A DNA stretch of 64,000 nucleotides from Candidatus Polarisedimenticolia bacterium (GTDB lineage Bacteria > Acidobacteriota > Polarisedimenticolia > Gp22-AA2 > AA152): the NCBI GenBank assembly GCA_036004685.1, contig DASYRE010000062.1, forward strand, positions 1 to 64,000, read 5' to 3'. This document shows positions 53,674-62,717 of the stretch, one piece after another. Numbering within the stretch: the stretch's first letter is position 1; each line of letters begins with the position of its first letter. Under the pieces are notes generated by a model. It had not been told where the DNA came from, did no database searches, and saw only the letters and a program-made list of their open reading frames with translations. The position numbers and the translations under genes were made by a program.

Positions 53674-54562
53674 AGGCGTCTTCGTTCACGAAGTCCCCGG
53701 ACCATTTGGCCCATGGCGCCAGGATCTTGTTTTTCTTCATCTGCTCCGGGGTCTTCTTCTGCTGGATGGCCTGCTGGACGACCGCGGAAGTCTCTTTCAG
53801 CATCTTCGTGAACGCACGCACGTCATCGAGATTCGAAATCGCGCCGTGCCCGGGGATCACCTTCACGTCGGACGGCAGCTGAGCCGTCGCCTTTTCCACC
53901 GCCTCGATCATTCCCCGCACGCTGCCGCCGCTCGTCACGTCGATGAACGGAAACCCGTAGCGCACGAAATCGTCCCCCATGTGCACGACGTTGTTCTTCG
54001 GGAAGAAGATGATCGCATCGCCGTCGGTGTGCCCGGAGGGAAAATGCAGCGCCCGGATGTCTTCGCCGTTCAGGTGCAGGGTGACGTCGCGCTCGAAAGT
54101 GATGATCGGCAGCGCCGCCTTCGCCGCCGGCTTTTCGTCGAACTTGATCGATCCGCCGTTTCCGCCCGGCCCCCCCCTTTCGAGACGCTTCCGCACGTTG
54201 TCCTGGGCAATCACCGTCGATCCGGTGTTGGCGAAGGGCTCGTTGCCCCCCGCATGATCTCCGTGATAGTGCGTATTGATCACGAATCGCACCGGCTTGT
54301 CGGTGATTTTCAGCTCCTTCAGCGCCGCCTGGATCTTGTCCGCCAGGGGCGCGAACTGATCGTCGACGAGCACCACTCCATCTTCCCCCACCGACGCGGC
54401 GATGTTCCCGCCCGCTCCCTTCAGCATGTAGATGTTGCCGGCGACCTTCGTCGCCTTGATCTTGACCTTCGAAAAGTCGTCCTGTTGAGCGTGCAGAGAC
54501 CCTGACCGGACGACGGCCATGCACAGAACCACAACCACGCTGCCTTTCGGCGCCCTGCCCAT
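53474..54562 (-). CDS. Periplasmic MBL-fold hydrolase with 3' frameshift
   Basis: The protein has a signal peptide (VVVVLCMAVVRSGSLHA) and a beta-lactamase-like domain with NTHYHGDHAGGN (zinc motif), PSGHTDGDAI, HMGDDF and PGHGAISN. It is like subclass B or quinoprotein relay-like periplasmic hydrolases. After WAKWSGDFVNEDAFID the frame drifts into basic low-complexity sequence. A one-base shift near 53662-53667 restores YNSLTGHGEFMKHN and a stop at 53617, the expected family C-terminus. The real gene is therefore probably 53617-54562 (about 314 aa). The rest of the frame overlaps the VWFA gene. Confidence 0.82.
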   Translation of the reverse strand: MGRAPKGSVVVVLCMAVVRSGSLHAQQDDFSKVKIKATKVAGNIYMLKGAGGNIAASVGEDGVVLVDDQFAPLADKIQAALKELKITDKPVRFVINTHYHGDHAGGNEPFANTGSTVIAQDNVRKRLERGGPGGNGGSIKFDEKPAAKAALPIITFERDVTLHLNGEDIRALHFPSGHTDGDAIIFFPKNNVVHMGDDFVRYGFPFIDVTSGGSVRGMIEAVEKATAQLPSDVKVIPGHGAISNLDDVRAFTKMLKETSAVVQQAIQQKKTPEQMKKNKILAPWAKWSGDFVNEDAFIDALQLAHGARRVHEAQLKRGGKSRPPQRPGNRRPEEHRVDPLRPRLPPPADRRPAPARKDRSEG

Positions 54563-54705
54563 GCCTTTCTTCTCCCTCGGAAGTGGTGGCGCATTCTATC
54601 ACCCTGACCCTGCGCGACGGGTGGGATCGCTGGCTCAAGGGCCGTTGCTTCCGGAAGTCGGTTGGCGCGACCGCTCTCGACGGAGGACGCAATCGGCGCG
54701 CGGTC

Positions 54706-55749
54706 TCAGGTGATGGAACCGCCGCAGGAGGAGCCGGATCCGGCGGTGCAGCCGTAGCAGTGGTTGTTGGTGACGATCCGGCGCCGGTGGAGCTTCTCGG
54801 CGTCGAAGTCGCGGATGTGGGCGGGCGCGCCGAAACCGATCTTCAGCTCCAGCATCTGGTTGAAGTCGCAATCGTAGAGCGCGCCGTCCCAACCCACCGA
54901 AAGGGTGTAGCGGCACATCAGGCCCTCCGTCGCGGAGGGATTGAAGGCGTTGGCCAGCCGCTCCATGTAGCCGTCGTAATTCCCCGTCTCGAGCAGAAAC
55001 TCCAAAAACCGGCTGATCGGCATGTTGGTGATCGTGAAGAGGCGGTTGAAGACCACGCCGTGGCGCTTCTCCAGCTCCCTCTTGAACTGCGCTTCGATCC
55101 CCTCCTGCTTGGGAGGAAGGAACGCACCCACCGGGTTGTAGACCAGGTTCAGCGTCAGTCCGCTTCCCGGACACCCGTAGCCCAGCGAGTTCAGCCGCCG
55201 CATCGCCTCGACCGACTTCTGGAAGACCCCTTCGCCGCGCTGCGCGTCGGTGGGCGCGGAGCGATAGTAAGGAAGCGACGCGACGATCTCGACCTTGTGC
55301 CGGGCCAGGAACTCCCCGAGGTCGGCCTGCGAGGGGAGGAGAAGCACGGTGAGATTGCACCGGTCCATCACGTGGCGTCCCAGCCCGGCGGCCCGCTCCA
55401 CCAAGGAGCGGAACACGGGATTCAGCTCCGGCGCCCCGCCGGTGATGTCCACCGTCGGGATGTCGGTGCGCGCCAGCGCCCGCAGGCAGAGCTCCACCGT
55501 CTCCGGCGTCATGCTCTCCCGGCGATCGGGGCCGGCGTCGACGTGACAGTGCGCGCAGGTCTGGTTGCAGAGCTTCCCGACGTTGATCTGGAAGACGGTG
55601 ATTCCCGTGCAGCGCAACGGGACGAGCCCGGCACCCGCCACTCTCTGTTCGAACGGCTGGAAGCCGTTCGGGTCGGATAGGATCTTGAGCTGTTCCTCGG
55701 GCGAGGCGAGGCGATTCGCCCGCGCCTTGAGGCTGAGTGCGACGCTCAT
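54706..55749 (-). CDS. arsS: Arsenosugar biosynthesis radical SAM protein ArsS
   Basis: The 347-aa protein has the radical-SAM cluster motif CNQTCAHC (C-x3-C-x2-C). The ArsS-specific opening LKILSDPNGFQPFEQ is present, with a C-terminal SPASM-like Cys set (CYGCTAGSGSSCGGS). ArsS proteins make the 5'-deoxyadenosyl-arsinoyl precursor of arsenosugars from methylated arsenicals and S-adenosylmethionine. GGGGAGAAG precedes the ATG. It follows the peroxidase-like gene by 31 nt, an arrangement known for arsenosugar loci. No arsM methyltransferase is in the window. Confidence 0.92.
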   Translation of the reverse strand: MSVALSLKARANRLASPEEQLKILSDPNGFQPFEQRVAGAGLVPLRCTGITVFQINVGKLCNQTCAHCHVDAGPDRRESMTPETVELCLRALARTDIPTVDITGGAPELNPVFRSLVERAAGLGRHVMDRCNLTVLLLPSQADLGEFLARHKVEIVASLPYYRSAPTDAQRGEGVFQKSVEAMRRLNSLGYGCPGSGLTLNLVYNPVGAFLPPKQEGIEAQFKRELEKRHGVVFNRLFTITNMPISRFLEFLLETGNYDGYMERLANAFNPSATEGLMCRYTLSVGWDGALYDCDFNQMLELKIGFGAPAHIRDFDAEKLHRRRIVTNNHCYGCTAGSGSSCGGSIT

Positions 55750-55780
55750 CGACCTTCTCCCCTGTGACGGTGAAGCGACG

Positions 55781-56113
55781 TCACATCGAGAGCTTCTTCG
55801 CGACGTTACGCATCTGAACACCGTGGACCAGCGACGCTCCGCCGCGGATGGCGCACGCTACGTGGACCGCTTCGGTCATCTCCTCCACGTTCGATCCCTT
55901 CTCCAGACACGCCTGAGTATACGCGTCGATGCAATAAGGGCACTGGACCGCGTGGGCGACCCCCAGGGCGATCAACGCCTTCTCGCGCTCGGTGAGGGTT
56001 CCTTCGGCGAAGACCGCCGCATAGTAACCCATGAATTTCTCCCAGAGCTCCGGATTCCCTTGACCCATCTCGGCAAACCGGCCCAAGTCAGGGGGATGGT
56101 AGTAAGTATCCAT
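55781..56113 (-). CDS. Arsenosugar-associated carboxymuconolactone-decarboxylase/peroxidase-like protein
   Basis: The 110-aa AhpD/CMD-like protein has the redox motif CPYC in HAVQCPYCIDAYTQ and a helical core KALIALGVAHAVQ. This is the small family repeatedly found next to arsS and annotated as arsenosugar-biosynthesis-associated peroxidase-like. GGAG lies 7 nt before the ATG. It is the first gene of a two-gene operon with arsS. Direct enzymatic role is unproven. Confidence 0.88.
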   Translation of the reverse strand: MDTYYHPPDLGRFAEMGQGNPELWEKFMGYYAAVFAEGTLTEREKALIALGVAHAVQCPYCIDAYTQACLEKGSNVEEMTEAVHVACAIRGGASLVHGVQMRNVAKKLSM

Positions 56114-56408
56114 CACTCGTCTCCTTCATGAGGGCGTGTCCCATCCGCTTGGGAGGCGGGATTGCCCGGAACGCGACGCTGAGTCTCGGATTCGGGAAGG
56201 ACGATCGATTGATTCTCTGCCATTCCGCCCGGCGATTCAAGCACGGAGGCTACCGAACCGACGATGCGCCGCAAGCGGCGGAAAGCCGCGCGACTCCCTG
56301 ATCGTTGCGCGTTTGGGGTAGGATGGCCGCCAAGGGTCGACGCGCCCGAGCCCTGTCGTCCAAAAACCGCTTGAGAAGGGTTATACTAGCGGAAATCGAG
56401 AGCAACCG

Positions 56409-57641
56409 GTGGCCACTACCCCTTCCGCGGACTTCTGGACGTCACGGGACCTTTTGGGACGGCTCGAGCGCCGCGAGAGGTTTTTCGTTCTCGACGTGCG
56501 CAACCGGGACGAGTTCGAGCGGTTTCAGATCGAGGGCCGCGAGCCCCTGCCTTCGATCAACGTTCCTTACTTCGAGATGCTCGAGCTGGGCGGCAAGGAC
56601 GAGATGGAGGATTCCCTCATCGCCTACGCCGAGCGGGACCTCCGGAGCCAGCTTCCGACGGATCGGGCGGTCCTCGCCGTCTGCGCCAAGGGCGAGACCT
56701 CGGAGCACGTCGCCCGGGGGCTGCGGCGTCTGGGCTACGCATGCGTCAGCCTCCAGGGCGGCATGAAATCCTGGGCCGATCACTGCGCCATACGCGCCGT
56801 CGTCGAGACGGCGGATCTCGCCATCTATCAGGTCGCCCGGCCGGCCCGGGGGTGCCTGAGCTACGTGATCGCGAATGAGGGACGGGCGCTGGTCATCGAC
56901 CCTTTGCGCCGCCTCGATCCCTATCTCGATCTCGCGAAAGCCAAAGACTTCATCATCGATGGCGTCCTCGACACCCACAGTCATGCGGACCACATCAGCG
57001 GCGGCCCGGCGCTCGCCGCCGCCGCGGGCGCGCCTTACCACCTGCATCCGTACGATGCCATTCACCCGATGGACCTCCTGCCCGTGACGATTTCCTACGA
57101 GCCGCTCCGCGACGGGCAGGCGCTCCGGGCCGGACGCCGCACCCTCACCGTCATGCACATCCCCGGGCATACCCTCGGCCTCGTAGCCTTTCGGCTCGAC
57201 GACGAGTATCTCTTCGCCGGCGACAGCATCTTCATCCGTTCGATCGCGCGCCCCGATCTCGGCGGGAAAGCCGAGGCGTGGGCTCCCCTTCACGGGCGTT
57301 CCCTGCGACGGCTTTTGGCGCTACCCGATCGCACCGTCGTCCTGCCCGGCCACTTCAGCGGGCTCGACGAGGCGGACGAAGGCGGTCTTTTCGCGGCGCC
57401 TCTCGGCGGCCTGAAGCGTCGCAACGACGGCCTCCTGGCCCTCCAAAAAGAAAGCGAGGACGGTTTCGTGCGTTATCTGATGGAGAGCCTTCCGAAGTTC
57501 ATTCCCGAGTACGTGGACATCAAGCGGGTCAATACGGGGCTGCTCTCACCCGATGAGGATCAAGCCTCGACACTCGAGCTGGGCAAGAACGTCTGCGCTC
57601 TCTCCCAGGCATACGGCGAGCCCGGTGGAGGAGGACGATGA
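56409..57641 (+). CDS. Rhodanese-MBL persulfide-type hydrolase
   Basis: The 410-aa protein has an N-terminal rhodanese domain with active Cys92 in VCAKGETS. The MBL domain has DTHSHADHISGG, the HIPGHTLG His and FAGDSIF Asp, as in persulfide dioxygenase (ETHE1-like) enzymes. In CstB-type fusions the rhodanese is C-terminal; here the order is reversed. It probably processes low-molecular persulfides, passing sulfur to TusA. GTG start. Its stop overlaps the ATG of the TusA gene (ATGA). Confidence 0.9.
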   Translation: MATTPSADFWTSRDLLGRLERRERFFVLDVRNRDEFERFQIEGREPLPSINVPYFEMLELGGKDEMEDSLIAYAERDLRSQLPTDRAVLAVCAKGETSEHVARGLRRLGYACVSLQGGMKSWADHCAIRAVVETADLAIYQVARPARGCLSYVIANEGRALVIDPLRRLDPYLDLAKAKDFIIDGVLDTHSHADHISGGPALAAAAGAPYHLHPYDAIHPMDLLPVTISYEPLRDGQALRAGRRTLTVMHIPGHTLGLVAFRLDDEYLFAGDSIFIRSIARPDLGGKAEAWAPLHGRSLRRLLALPDRTVVLPGHFSGLDEADEGGLFAAPLGGLKRRNDGLLALQKESEDGFVRYLMESLPKFIPEYVDIKRVNTGLLSPDEDQASTLELGKNVCALSQAYGEPGGGGR

Positions 57642-57889
57642 GTCAGGGCTTCGACAAACTGCTGGACGCGCGCGGCCTCAACTGCCCCATGCCGCTCGTC
57701 AACGCACGTAAGGAGATCGGCAAGCTCGAGCCGGGGCAGGTGCTGAAGGTGCTATCCACCGACCGCGGCTCCGTCGCCGACTTCCAAGGATGGGCGAAGG
57801 TGGCGAAGAACGTCGAGCTGCTGGCCCAGGAGACGGAGACGCTGGATGGCGCCAGCGTCTACGTCCATTTCGTGAAGCGCGCCACCTAA
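57638..57889 (+). CDS. tusA: TusA-family sulfurtransferase
   Basis: The 83-aa protein has the TusA signature LDARGLNCPMPLVNARKEI with the sulfur-carrying Cys16 (CPMP). It accepts persulfide sulfur in the cytoplasm and passes it to partners. Full length, coupled by an ATGA overlap with the rhodanese-MBL gene and followed after 17 nt by a DsrE-like gene. Confidence 0.95.
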   Translation: MSQGFDKLLDARGLNCPMPLVNARKEIGKLEPGQVLKVLSTDRGSVADFQGWAKVAKNVELLAQETETLDGASVYVHFVKRAT

Positions 57890-57906
57890 TTCCGGAAAGA
57901 GAGATC

Positions 57907-58515
57907 ATGGAGCATTCGACGATTCCCGACACTCGCGAACGGTCGCTCGAAGACAGGGTGCGCGGCGTTGAAGAGCGCCTACCGGCGCTGGAAGAGCGCC
58001 TCGCGGCGCTGCAGGAGCGCCTCGCGGGGATCGACGAGCGTACCGCGGAGGACCGCGTGGCCCTCGTCGTCTTTTCGGGGGACCTCGACAGGGTCCTCGC
58101 CGCGTTCGTGATCGCCACGGGCGCCGCCGCGATGGGCCAGCAGGTGAGCATGTTCTTCACCTTCTGGGGGCTCTCGGTCCTCAAGAAATCGACCGACCTC
58201 CAAGGGAAAAGCTTCTTCCAGAAGGCGATGGCCGTCATGTCGCCCGGGTCGAGCGAGAGCCTTCCCGTCTCGAAGATGAACTACTTCGGCGTGGGGGCGA
58301 AGATGTTGCGGACCATGATGAAGCAGAGGAACGTCACGTCGCTCGAGGGAATGATCGCGCTCGCCCGCGAGCTCGGCGTCCGGATGATCGCCTGCGAGAT
58401 GTCCCGGGACGTGATGGGGATCAAGCCGTCCGAGCTTCAGGACGGCCTCGAGTGCGGCGGCGTCGCCACGTTCCTCGCCGACTCCTTGAAGTCGCGGACG
58501 AGCCTGTTCATCTGA
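57907..58515 (+). CDS. DsrE/DsrF-like protein with N-terminal coiled coil
   Basis: The 202-aa protein has an N-terminal heptad region (EERLPALEERLAALQERLA) and a DsrE_2-like domain (ALVVFSGDLDRVLAAFVIA, MFFTFWGLSVLKKS). Its conserved Cys is in VRMIACEMSRDVMGI. DsrE-like proteins exchange sulfane sulfur with TusA. GAGAGAT precedes the ATG. Third gene of the sulfur operon. Confidence 0.92.
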   Translation: MEHSTIPDTRERSLEDRVRGVEERLPALEERLAALQERLAGIDERTAEDRVALVVFSGDLDRVLAAFVIATGAAAMGQQVSMFFTFWGLSVLKKSTDLQGKSFFQKAMAVMSPGSSESLPVSKMNYFGVGAKMLRTMMKQRNVTSLEGMIALARELGVRMIACEMSRDVMGIKPSELQDGLECGGVATFLADSLKSRTSLFI

Positions 58516-58668
58516 TCTACCCAATCCCTCCATAGCCTCCAGCGGAAAGCACCGTGGAGCGTCGCCGCTGGCGCTCCGCGTGCCGTAGAGGTTATTGTCT
58601 TGCGCCGCGTGGGTCGACGGGAATCGGCTCGAGCGAGGCAAGCGAACCTCCCAGGGTGATTCGCAATC

Positions 58669-59976
58669 ATGATCAGGCCTCGGATACCTCCGGCTTTGAA
58701 GCACCGGGGCTTCTTCCTGCTGTGGCTTGGGCAGCTCATCTCCATCGCCGGGTCCCAGATGCAGGTCTGGGCCCTCTTCTGGCACATCCGCTCCCTGACC
58801 CATCAGCCGATCGCCCTGGGAGGGATTGGCCTCGCGCGCATCCTGCCCGTCATCCTCTTTTCCCCCGTCGCGGGGGCGGTCGCCGATTCCTATAGCCGGC
58901 GGCGGATTCTCTTCATCACACAGATCGGCGCGGGATGCGTGGCCTTGATACTCGGGCTGCTCACCCAGTTCGGGCACATCGGCCTGGCGCACATCTACGC
59001 GCTGACCGCGATTCAGGCGGTGGCGGTGGCCTTCGACGGCCCGGCCCGCCAGGCGCTCATCCCGAATCTGGTGCCCGCGCGGAATCTGCCCAACGCCTTC
59101 AGCCTGACTTCCATCGCCTTCCAGGCCGGTGCCGTGATCGGCCCGGCGCTGAGCGGGATCGTGATCGTCCTGGCCGGACAGGAGGCGGTCTATTACCTCA
59201 ACGCCGCGTCGTTCTTGGCGGTCATCGTTGCCTTGGCCTTGATTGGAGACGTCCCGCAGAAGCGATGGGCCGAGTCGGGCGGCGTGAGCCGATCGGCGAT
59301 TCGGGAGGGGATGCGGTTCATCGGCGCGCGGCCGATCATCCTCTCCTCCATGTTGCTGGATTTCGTGGCGACGTTCTTCGCCTCCGCCAACACGCTGATG
59401 CCGATCATCGCGCGCGACGTCCTGAAGGTGGGGGTGGTGGAATACGGCTGGCTCTCGGCCGCGCAATCGGTCGGAGCCGTCCTGGCGGGCTTGATCATCT
59501 CGCAGCTGCGCGTCCTGAGAAGGCAGGGGCCTCTTCTGCTCGGCGCGGTGATCGTATTCGGATCGGGCACGGTCCTCTTCGGGATCACGCGCTCCTTCCC
59601 GCTGGCCTGGTTCCTGCTCGCCCTCACGGGTGCGGCCGACTCCGTCAGCACGATCATCCGGAACACCATCCGGCAGCTGCAGACGCCGGACCACATCCGG
59701 GGCCGGATGACGAGCATCAATCAGATCTTCTTCCAGGGAGGGCCGCAATTGGGCGAGATCGAGGCCGGAGCGGTGGCCCAGGTCTTCGGCGCTCCCGTCG
59801 CCATCGTGACGGGCGGGATCGGATGCCTCGCCGGCCTGGGAATGATTGTGGCGAAGTGGCCCCAGCTGATCTCGTACGACACTCACGAACCGGGATGGGC
59901 GGGAGTGGCCGGCCTCACCGACCAGAAGACCTCGCGCCGCATCGGCTCGGAGCCTGCCGAGCCGAGGGAGCACTGA
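58669..59976 (+). CDS. MFS transporter (EntS/MFS_3-like)
   Basis: The 435-aa protein has about eleven to twelve transmembrane helices. HRGFFLLWLGQLISIAGSQM and the loop GAVADSYSRRRILF (MFS motif A-like) place it in the enterobactin-exporter-like MFS_3 group. The C-terminal half contains PDHIRGRMTSINQIFFQGG. Substrate unknown; siderophores or drugs are typical for the family. It stands alone 153 nt after the sulfur operon. Confidence 0.9.
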   Translation: MIRPRIPPALKHRGFFLLWLGQLISIAGSQMQVWALFWHIRSLTHQPIALGGIGLARILPVILFSPVAGAVADSYSRRRILFITQIGAGCVALILGLLTQFGHIGLAHIYALTAIQAVAVAFDGPARQALIPNLVPARNLPNAFSLTSIAFQAGAVIGPALSGIVIVLAGQEAVYYLNAASFLAVIVALALIGDVPQKRWAESGGVSRSAIREGMRFIGARPIILSSMLLDFVATFFASANTLMPIIARDVLKVGVVEYGWLSAAQSVGAVLAGLIISQLRVLRRQGPLLLGAVIVFGSGTVLFGITRSFPLAWFLLALTGAADSVSTIIRNTIRQLQTPDHIRGRMTSINQIFFQGGPQLGEIEAGAVAQVFGAPVAIVTGGIGCLAGLGMIVAKWPQLISYDTHEPGWAGVAGLTDQKTSRRIGSEPAEPREH

Positions 59977-60329
59977 ATCGGTTCGCACCCGGCCCGGGAG
60001 CTCCTCGGGGGAAGGCCGGGAATGCAGCATGAGGGTGTCGGCCCGGCCGCGGCCAGGGCGGTGCGGAGGGCTCGGACGCTCTGCATGGGACGGCTCCGGC
60101 GGTCCAGCGACGATCGCGGCTTCTTCAGGGTCGACCTCCAGCGCCGGGACGGCTGAAGACTCCCGGGGACCGCGAGGCCGCCCGACGTTCCGGCTCCCAT
60201 TGAATGTACGAAGAAGGCACAAAGTTCTTAGCGGAAGCTGTAAGAAGATGTCTCGGCCGCCAGCGCGCCGTCCCAACGAAGCTCCGATGGCCGCTCGCGA
60301 GCCGTCCGCGGACATTGGCCCGCGGTGCG
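59977..60329. other. Intergenic region without supported gene
   Basis: These 353 nt lie between the convergent MFS and MscS genes. Overlapping short ORFs exist on both strands but lack ribosome sites and read as low-complexity basic sequence. A GC-rich stem-like tract (around 60037-60060) could act in termination; nothing firmer is seen. Confidence 0.35.
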
Positions 60330-61232
60330 TCAGGACTTGTCGGCGTCGCGCGCCGCCGGAAGCGGCCCTGCCGCCGGGGGAAGCGGGTTCCAATCGCGGA
60401 CGTGGAGATCCATTTGAGGAAAGGGCAGCCGGATGCCCGACTCGCGGAAGATCCGGTTGATGGAGAAGTGCAAGTCGCTGCGAATCTGCTGCCTTCCCAG
60501 GGGCTCCGAAATCCAGACGAGGAGCTCGAAGATGAGGGAAGATTCCCCGAAGTCGAGGAACCACACGCGGGGAGGCGGGTCCTTCAGGACTCTCGGGTGC
60601 TCGGCGGCGGCGCGCAGGAGCGTTTCGCGTACCACCTCCACGTCGGAGCCGTGGGCAACTCCCACTCGCACGTGCTCCCGGACCCGTCGATCGCCATGCG
60701 ACCAGTTGATCACCTCGGAATCGATGAACCGCGAATTGGGCACGATGATCGCGATGTTGTCCCGGGTGCGGATTTCCGTGGCGCGCATCGTGATCTTCTG
60801 GACGTCGCCATAGTGCCCGCCCACTTCCACCCGGTCCCCGACCGCCAGCGACTGCTCGAACAGGAGGAGGATGCCCGCGACGAAGTTCGCCACCACGTTC
60901 TGAAGGCCCAGACCGATTCCAACCCCCAGGAAGCCGGCGGCCACGGCCAGGCTCGTCAAGTTGAACCCGAGAACCTGCAGCGCCAGGAAGACGCCCAAGA
61001 ACAACAGCAGCCAGTGCAGGATCTGCAGGGAGGCATAGAGCACCCGCTGATCGACGCGCAGGCGTCCGGCCAGCCGCCCGCGGATGAGGCGCTTCAGGCT
61101 CCACGACACGGAGTAGAAGGCGACGACCACGAAGAGGGCCAGAGCGATGCGCCCCGGGGTGACCTCCGTCCCGAAGATGGTTATCAGCGGGAATCGAGCG
61201 GCGTACTGAATCCATTCGACGATTTCGTTCAT
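60330..61232 (-). CDS. MscS-family mechanosensitive channel
   Basis: The 300-aa protein has two to three N-terminal helices and the pore helix AVAAGFLGVGIGLGLQNVVA with Gly/Ala packing. The MscS beta domain (VEVGGHYGDVQKITMRATEI, RDNIAIIVPNSRF) is also present. It relieves osmotic pressure by gating. The ATG at 61232 has GAGGAG 3 nt upstream; the nine upstream codons are unlikely to be used. Length is normal for small-conductance channels. Confidence 0.95.
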   Translation of the reverse strand: MNEIVEWIQYAARFPLITIFGTEVTPGRIALALFVVVAFYSVSWSLKRLIRGRLAGRLRVDQRVLYASLQILHWLLLFLGVFLALQVLGFNLTSLAVAAGFLGVGIGLGLQNVVANFVAGILLLFEQSLAVGDRVEVGGHYGDVQKITMRATEIRTRDNIAIIVPNSRFIDSEVINWSHGDRRVREHVRVGVAHGSDVEVVRETLLRAAAEHPRVLKDPPPRVWFLDFGESSLIFELLVWISEPLGRQQIRSDLHFSINRIFRESGIRLPFPQMDLHVRDWNPLPPAAGPLPAARDADKS

Positions 61233-61410
61233 GCTCTCCTCGAAACCGGAGCCCGCCATGGGCTTCCGGTGCCGTTGCGGCGGTGCTGTCTATCGGATCA
61301 CGACGCTATACCGCGCACCCATTCCGACGAGGAGCTATTCAACCAGATCCCGCGACCGAATGGCCAGGTATTTGGTACGATTCGGACACTTTTGAAGGAG
61401 GGCTTGAACC

Positions 61411-61890
61411 ATGAGAACTACTCAGCGAGCGTTGATCGTTGCCCTGGCCGCTTTCGGCTTCGGGATGGGTTCGACGAGGGGGGCCGAGCCCGCGTCCGCC
61501 CCGGCTCACGCGGTGTTCACCAAGGTTCGGGACGCGAAGTGGGAGAAGATCATGCCCGACCTGGGGGAAATGTCTCCTGAGATAGCCATCCTGCGCGTCG
61601 ACCCCGAGACGCAGGCGACCCAGCTGCTCATCCGGACGCCGAAGGGAATCCACGTCCGCAAGCATTGGCATTCCGCCAACGAGACCCACACCATGATCGC
61701 CGGGAGGGCGGTCTTCGAATGCGACGGCAAGCGGGCGGAATTGGGTTCGGGAGATTTCAATTACATCCCGGCGAAGATGGTTCATGAAGCCTGGCTTCCA
61801 GCGGGCTCGCTGACCTTCATCACCGTCGACAGCGCGTGGGACCTCAATTGGGTAGAGGGGCCCCCGACGGCGGCGGACATCTCGAAGTGA
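61411..61890 (+). CDS. Secreted cupin-domain protein
   Basis: The 159-aa protein has a signal peptide (RALIVALAAFGFGMGSTRG). The cupin has motif 1 HVRKHWHSANETHTMIAG (metal-ligand His, His, Glu) and motif 2 NYIPAKMVHEAWL (His). It is a periplasmic metal-binding cupin of unknown substrate. GGAGGG lies 8 nt upstream. Confidence 0.85.
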   Translation: MRTTQRALIVALAAFGFGMGSTRGAEPASAPAHAVFTKVRDAKWEKIMPDLGEMSPEIAILRVDPETQATQLLIRTPKGIHVRKHWHSANETHTMIAGRAVFECDGKRAELGSGDFNYIPAKMVHEAWLPAGSLTFITVDSAWDLNWVEGPPTAADISK

Positions 61891-61957
61891 TGCGGCGAGA
61901 GCTTGGAGCGATTCGGCCTGGAAGCCTGCTCGGGGCTTGGCAGGAAGTCGGTTCGGC

Positions 61958-62707
61958 TCAGCGGCTCATGACCACGAGCGTGAGATCGTCATCACGGGCG
62001 CCCCGGGCATGGCGATCGAACGCCTCCAGGATTCTCTCGTTGATCTTCATCGCGCTGGGTTCGGTGCAGGCGGCGGAGCTCAGCGCCGAGCGCACCGCAG
62101 CCAGGCCGAACTCTTCCCCGCCGCGAGATCTTGTTTCGATCAGGCCGTCGCTGTACAGCAGGAGGGTGTCGCCCGGCTTCAAGGCCGTCGTGCGCGACGA
62201 CCACCGAGGGTTGGGAAGGGGGCCCACCACGGGACCGGTCGAAGAGAACGATTCAATCGCGCCGTTTCTCCTCGCGACCAGGGGCGGGCACTGACCGGCG
62301 TTGGCAATCGCCAGCCAGCCGTCTCTCCGCAGATGCCCGACCACGGCCGTGGCGAAACGGTTGGCCGGAAGAATGGGCTCCAGGAATCCGTGCAGGTGCA
62401 GCATGATCTCCGCCGGATCGCTTCGTGCTTCCACCCATGCGGCGATGCGGTGATCCAACTCCTCTTGAATCATCGCCATGGTCACCGCCGCCGGGAGCCC
62501 CTTTCCGGCCACGTCGCCCAGGACGACCCAGATTCCCTGCTCGTCTTCATGGACGAAATAGAAGTCTCCCGTGAACGTCCGCGCCGGGCGCGAGACGGCG
62601 TGGAGATCCACTCCCGGGGACGCCGGGATTCGCGGCGAGCCTGGGGACGTTCGGCGAGCGGGAATCCCCGTCCCGGGAGCTTCCGCATGGCTCAACGGCA
62701 CGCTCAT
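61958..62707 (-). CDS. PP2C/SpoIIE-type protein phosphatase
   Basis: The 249-aa protein is a SpoIIE/RsbU-like catalytic domain with metal-binding Asp residues in FTGDFYFVHE, VVLGDVAGKGLPAAV and GARDDDLTLVVM. No sensor domain is attached. RsbU-type enzymes dephosphorylate anti-anti-sigma proteins. ATG at 62707 has GAGGAGG 5 nt upstream. It starts 10 nt after the anti-sigma/alkyltransferase stop, so all three genes form one operon. Confidence 0.9.
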   Translation of the reverse strand: MSVPLSHAEAPGTGIPARRTSPGSPRIPASPGVDLHAVSRPARTFTGDFYFVHEDEQGIWVVLGDVAGKGLPAAVTMAMIQEELDHRIAAWVEARSDPAEIMLHLHGFLEPILPANRFATAVVGHLRRDGWLAIANAGQCPPLVARRNGAIESFSSTGPVVGPLPNPRWSSRTTALKPGDTLLLYSDGLIETRSRGGEEFGLAAVRSALSSAACTEPSAMKINERILEAFDRHARGARDDDLTLVVMSR

Positions 62708-62717
62708 CCCGGCCTCC

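Noticed and set aside
57979-61215. Very long minus-strand ORF of 1078 codons across MFS and MscS genes
   Set aside because: It is antisense to the MFS gene and in a different frame from MscS, with low-complexity Arg/Gly/Pro content, no ribosome site and no domain. The real genes there have clear motifs.
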